Positions 5,194 through 6,279 of a stretch of DNA of 6,279 nucleotides are shown in pieces. The notes under the pieces are model-generated. The model searched no databases and was not told the DNA's origin. It was given only the letters and a program-made list of their open reading frames with translations. The DNA is from Desulfomicrobium sp. (GTDB lineage: Bacteria; Desulfobacterota; Desulfovibrionia; Desulfovibrionales; Desulfomicrobiaceae): positions 1 through 6,279 of the forward strand of contig DPKT01000329.1 in NCBI GenBank assembly GCA_003542385.1, written 5' to 3'. Made by a program: the position numbers and the translations under genes. How positions within the stretch are numbered: position 1 is the first letter of the stretch; the number at the start of each line of letters is the position of its first letter.

Positions 5194-5850
5194 ATGACGA
5201 CATTCATTAAAAAGAAAACCGAGATCGAAGAGTCCGGCGCGACCATGACCTTCCGTCCCGGCCAGTTCAAGCGCGCCCCCTTCTCCCTGGCGGAGAAGAA
5301 CATCTATCTGCTCGGCATGCGCGGCAGCGGCAAGACCACTGTGGGTGCGGCCCTGGCCGCCGTTCTGGGCTGCTCCTGCCTCGACACCGACGCCCTGGTC
5401 GTCGAAGCCGCGGGCAAGACCATCGAGGCCATCGTCGCCGACGCGGGCTGGGACGAATTCCGCCGCCTGGAGACCGAGGCCCTGGCCCGGGCCGCGGAGC
5501 TGCCCGGCAAGGTCGTGGCCACGGGGGGCGGCATCGTCCTGTCCCAGGCCAACCGCGACCTCATGTACCGCACGGGCGTGAGTTTCTATCTGGCGGCCGA
5601 CGCGGCGCTGCTGATAGGCAGGCTTCTGCGGGACTCCAACGCGGCCCAGCGACCTTCCCTGACGCCCCTGGACCTGCACGACGAGGTGGCCGCGGTCATG
5701 GCCGAGCGCGAGCCCCTGTACATGGCGGGCATGGACCACATGCTCCAGGCCCACCGCAGCGTGGACGAGCTTGTCGACGACATCCTCGTGGCCCTGGGCC
5801 TCAAGGAGTGGGACTTCTCCGAGAAGGAGCGGGTCCTCGACAGATACTAG
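5194..5850 (+). CDS. aroK: Shikimate kinase
   Basis: This 218-residue cytoplasmic enzyme would phosphorylate shikimate to shikimate 3-phosphate with ATP in aromatic amino acid synthesis. Motifs in order are: Walker A GMRGSGKTT (41-49), DTD (64-66) for Mg/shikimate, FRRLE (89-93) with a substrate-binding Arg, GGG (111-113), the lid motif RPSL (153-156) and REPLY (172-176). The start at 5194 is chosen because GAGGAGG at 5181-5187 precedes it by 6 nt. An in-frame ATG at 5167 lacks such a site. The core begins only at about residue 36, so there is a ~35-residue N-terminal extension and a ~18-residue charged C-terminal tail beyond the usual ~170-residue enzyme. An internal Met18 start is possible but lacks a ribosome site. 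The gene is divergent from the tlpA-like operon and convergent with the polyferredoxin gene. Confidence 0.88.
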   Translation: MTTFIKKKTEIEESGATMTFRPGQFKRAPFSLAEKNIYLLGMRGSGKTTVGAALAAVLGCSCLDTDALVVEAAGKTIEAIVADAGWDEFRRLETEALARAAELPGKVVATGGGIVLSQANRDLMYRTGVSFYLAADAALLIGRLLRDSNAAQRPSLTPLDLHDEVAAVMAEREPLYMAGMDHMLQAHRSVDELVDDILVALGLKEWDFSEKERVLDRY

Positions 5851-6279
5851 ATGCGGGCCACCGCCAGAAAGACGGCGTGCAGGGCGCAGACCAGGGTGAT
5901 GAAGACCTGCCGCGCGCGGTCCCGCCCCAGGCCCGGAAAGGCGTAGCCCAGGTGCCCGTGGGGGCAGCGCGGCAGGCAGTCGCCGCACAGTGAGCAGGTC
6001 AGGCCGGGGCGCTTTCGTTCGAGATCGGCCCGCGTCAGGGCGTTGTAGCGGCAGGCCTTGGCGCACAGGCCGCAGCCCGTGCAGGAGCTGTCGATGGACA
6101 CGCGCCAGGGCAGGATGCGGCCCACGAGGTTGTTCAGCAGGCCGATGGGGCACCAGGCCGTGCAGTGGACCATGGTGCCGCTGCTGCGCGAAATCAAGGC
6201 CATGACTGCCACCCCCGCCAGGCCGAACACCGCGGCCAGGCCGAGGCCCCAGGCCCAACCCGCCCCCAGGGCGCGCAGG
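5847..6279 (-). CDS. NapH-like membrane polyferredoxin, 5' end outside window
   Basis: The C-terminal 143 residues of a membrane-bound 4Fe-4S protein are visible. From the right edge there is a hydrophobic helix (about 5-30 of the visible part), then HCTAWCPIG (38-46), the C-x3-C-P motif found after transmembrane helices in NapH/Fer4_5 proteins. Two 4Fe-4S motifs follow: C66-x2-C69-x2-C72-x3-C76 and C95-x2-C98-x2-C101-x3-C105-P. A final hydrophobic helix (124-142) comes just before the stop. Such proteins pass electrons between the quinone pool or ferredoxin and periplasmic or cytoplasmic partners; the partner cannot be named here. The frame stays open to the window edge, so the true start lies outside; the GTG at 6230 is internal to the membrane segment. 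It ends convergent with the shikimate kinase gene. Confidence 0.88.
   Translation of the reverse strand, partial: LRALGAGWAWGLGLAAVFGLAGVAVMALISRSSGTMVHCTAWCPIGLLNNLVGRILPWRVSIDSSCTGCGLCAKACRYNALTRADLERKRPGLTCSLCGDCLPRCPHGHLGYAFPGLGRDRARQVFITLVCALHAVFLAVARI

Noticed and set aside
5107..6258. 383-codon minus-strand frame across the shikimate kinase gene
   Set aside because: It is antisense to the kinase and out of frame with the polyferredoxin, whose cysteine motifs lie in a different frame; the translation has no recognisable domain.

Overview
The window is GC-rich and gene-dense and carries anaerobe-type metabolism: a split, ferredoxin-containing (archaeal-type) glutamate synthase, a NapH-like polyferredoxin and short overlapping operons. 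This fits a sulfate-reducing deltaproteobacterium of the Desulfovibrionales (Desulfovibrio or Desulfomicrobium type). The taxonomic guess rests on protein style and gene content and is an inference.

Layout. (1) 1-2157, minus strand: a class II glutamine amidotransferase subunit followed, with a 37-nt overlap, by the Fe-S/FMN synthase subunit GltB, which runs off the left edge. Together they would release ammonia from glutamine and transfer it to 2-oxoglutarate. (2) 2158-2860: a 700-bp stretch without a credible gene. Its left half looks like a regulatory region for the glutamate synthase operon. It holds a sigma-54 -24/-12 element with exact GG-N10-GC spacing, two GGGAA-N3-TTCC sites 22 bp apart upstream of it, a strong hairpin with a U-run at the predicted transcript start, and a perfect 20-bp palindrome near the first ATG. 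Its right half is repeat DNA: a ~175-bp fold-back element with 33-bp arms, then an inverted pair of REP-like palindromes. (3) 2861-5042, minus strand: a compact four-gene operon encoding a TlpA-like thioredoxin, a DUF1992 protein, a Tat-exported lytic transglycosylase and a Cdd1/helix-hairpin-helix protein. Its first three genes are linked by ATGA overlaps. (4) 5194-5850, plus strand: a shikimate kinase gene divergent from the operon. (5) 5847-6279, minus strand: the C-terminal part of a NapH-like membrane polyferredoxin. Its stop codon shares a CTAG with the stop of the shikimate kinase gene.

The proteins belong to known families. The least ordinary material is the control region at 2215-2408, the fold-back element at 2494-2668, and the enlarged SLT domain of the transglycosylase. 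I saw no phage, CRISPR, toxin-antitoxin, tRNA or rRNA signal.
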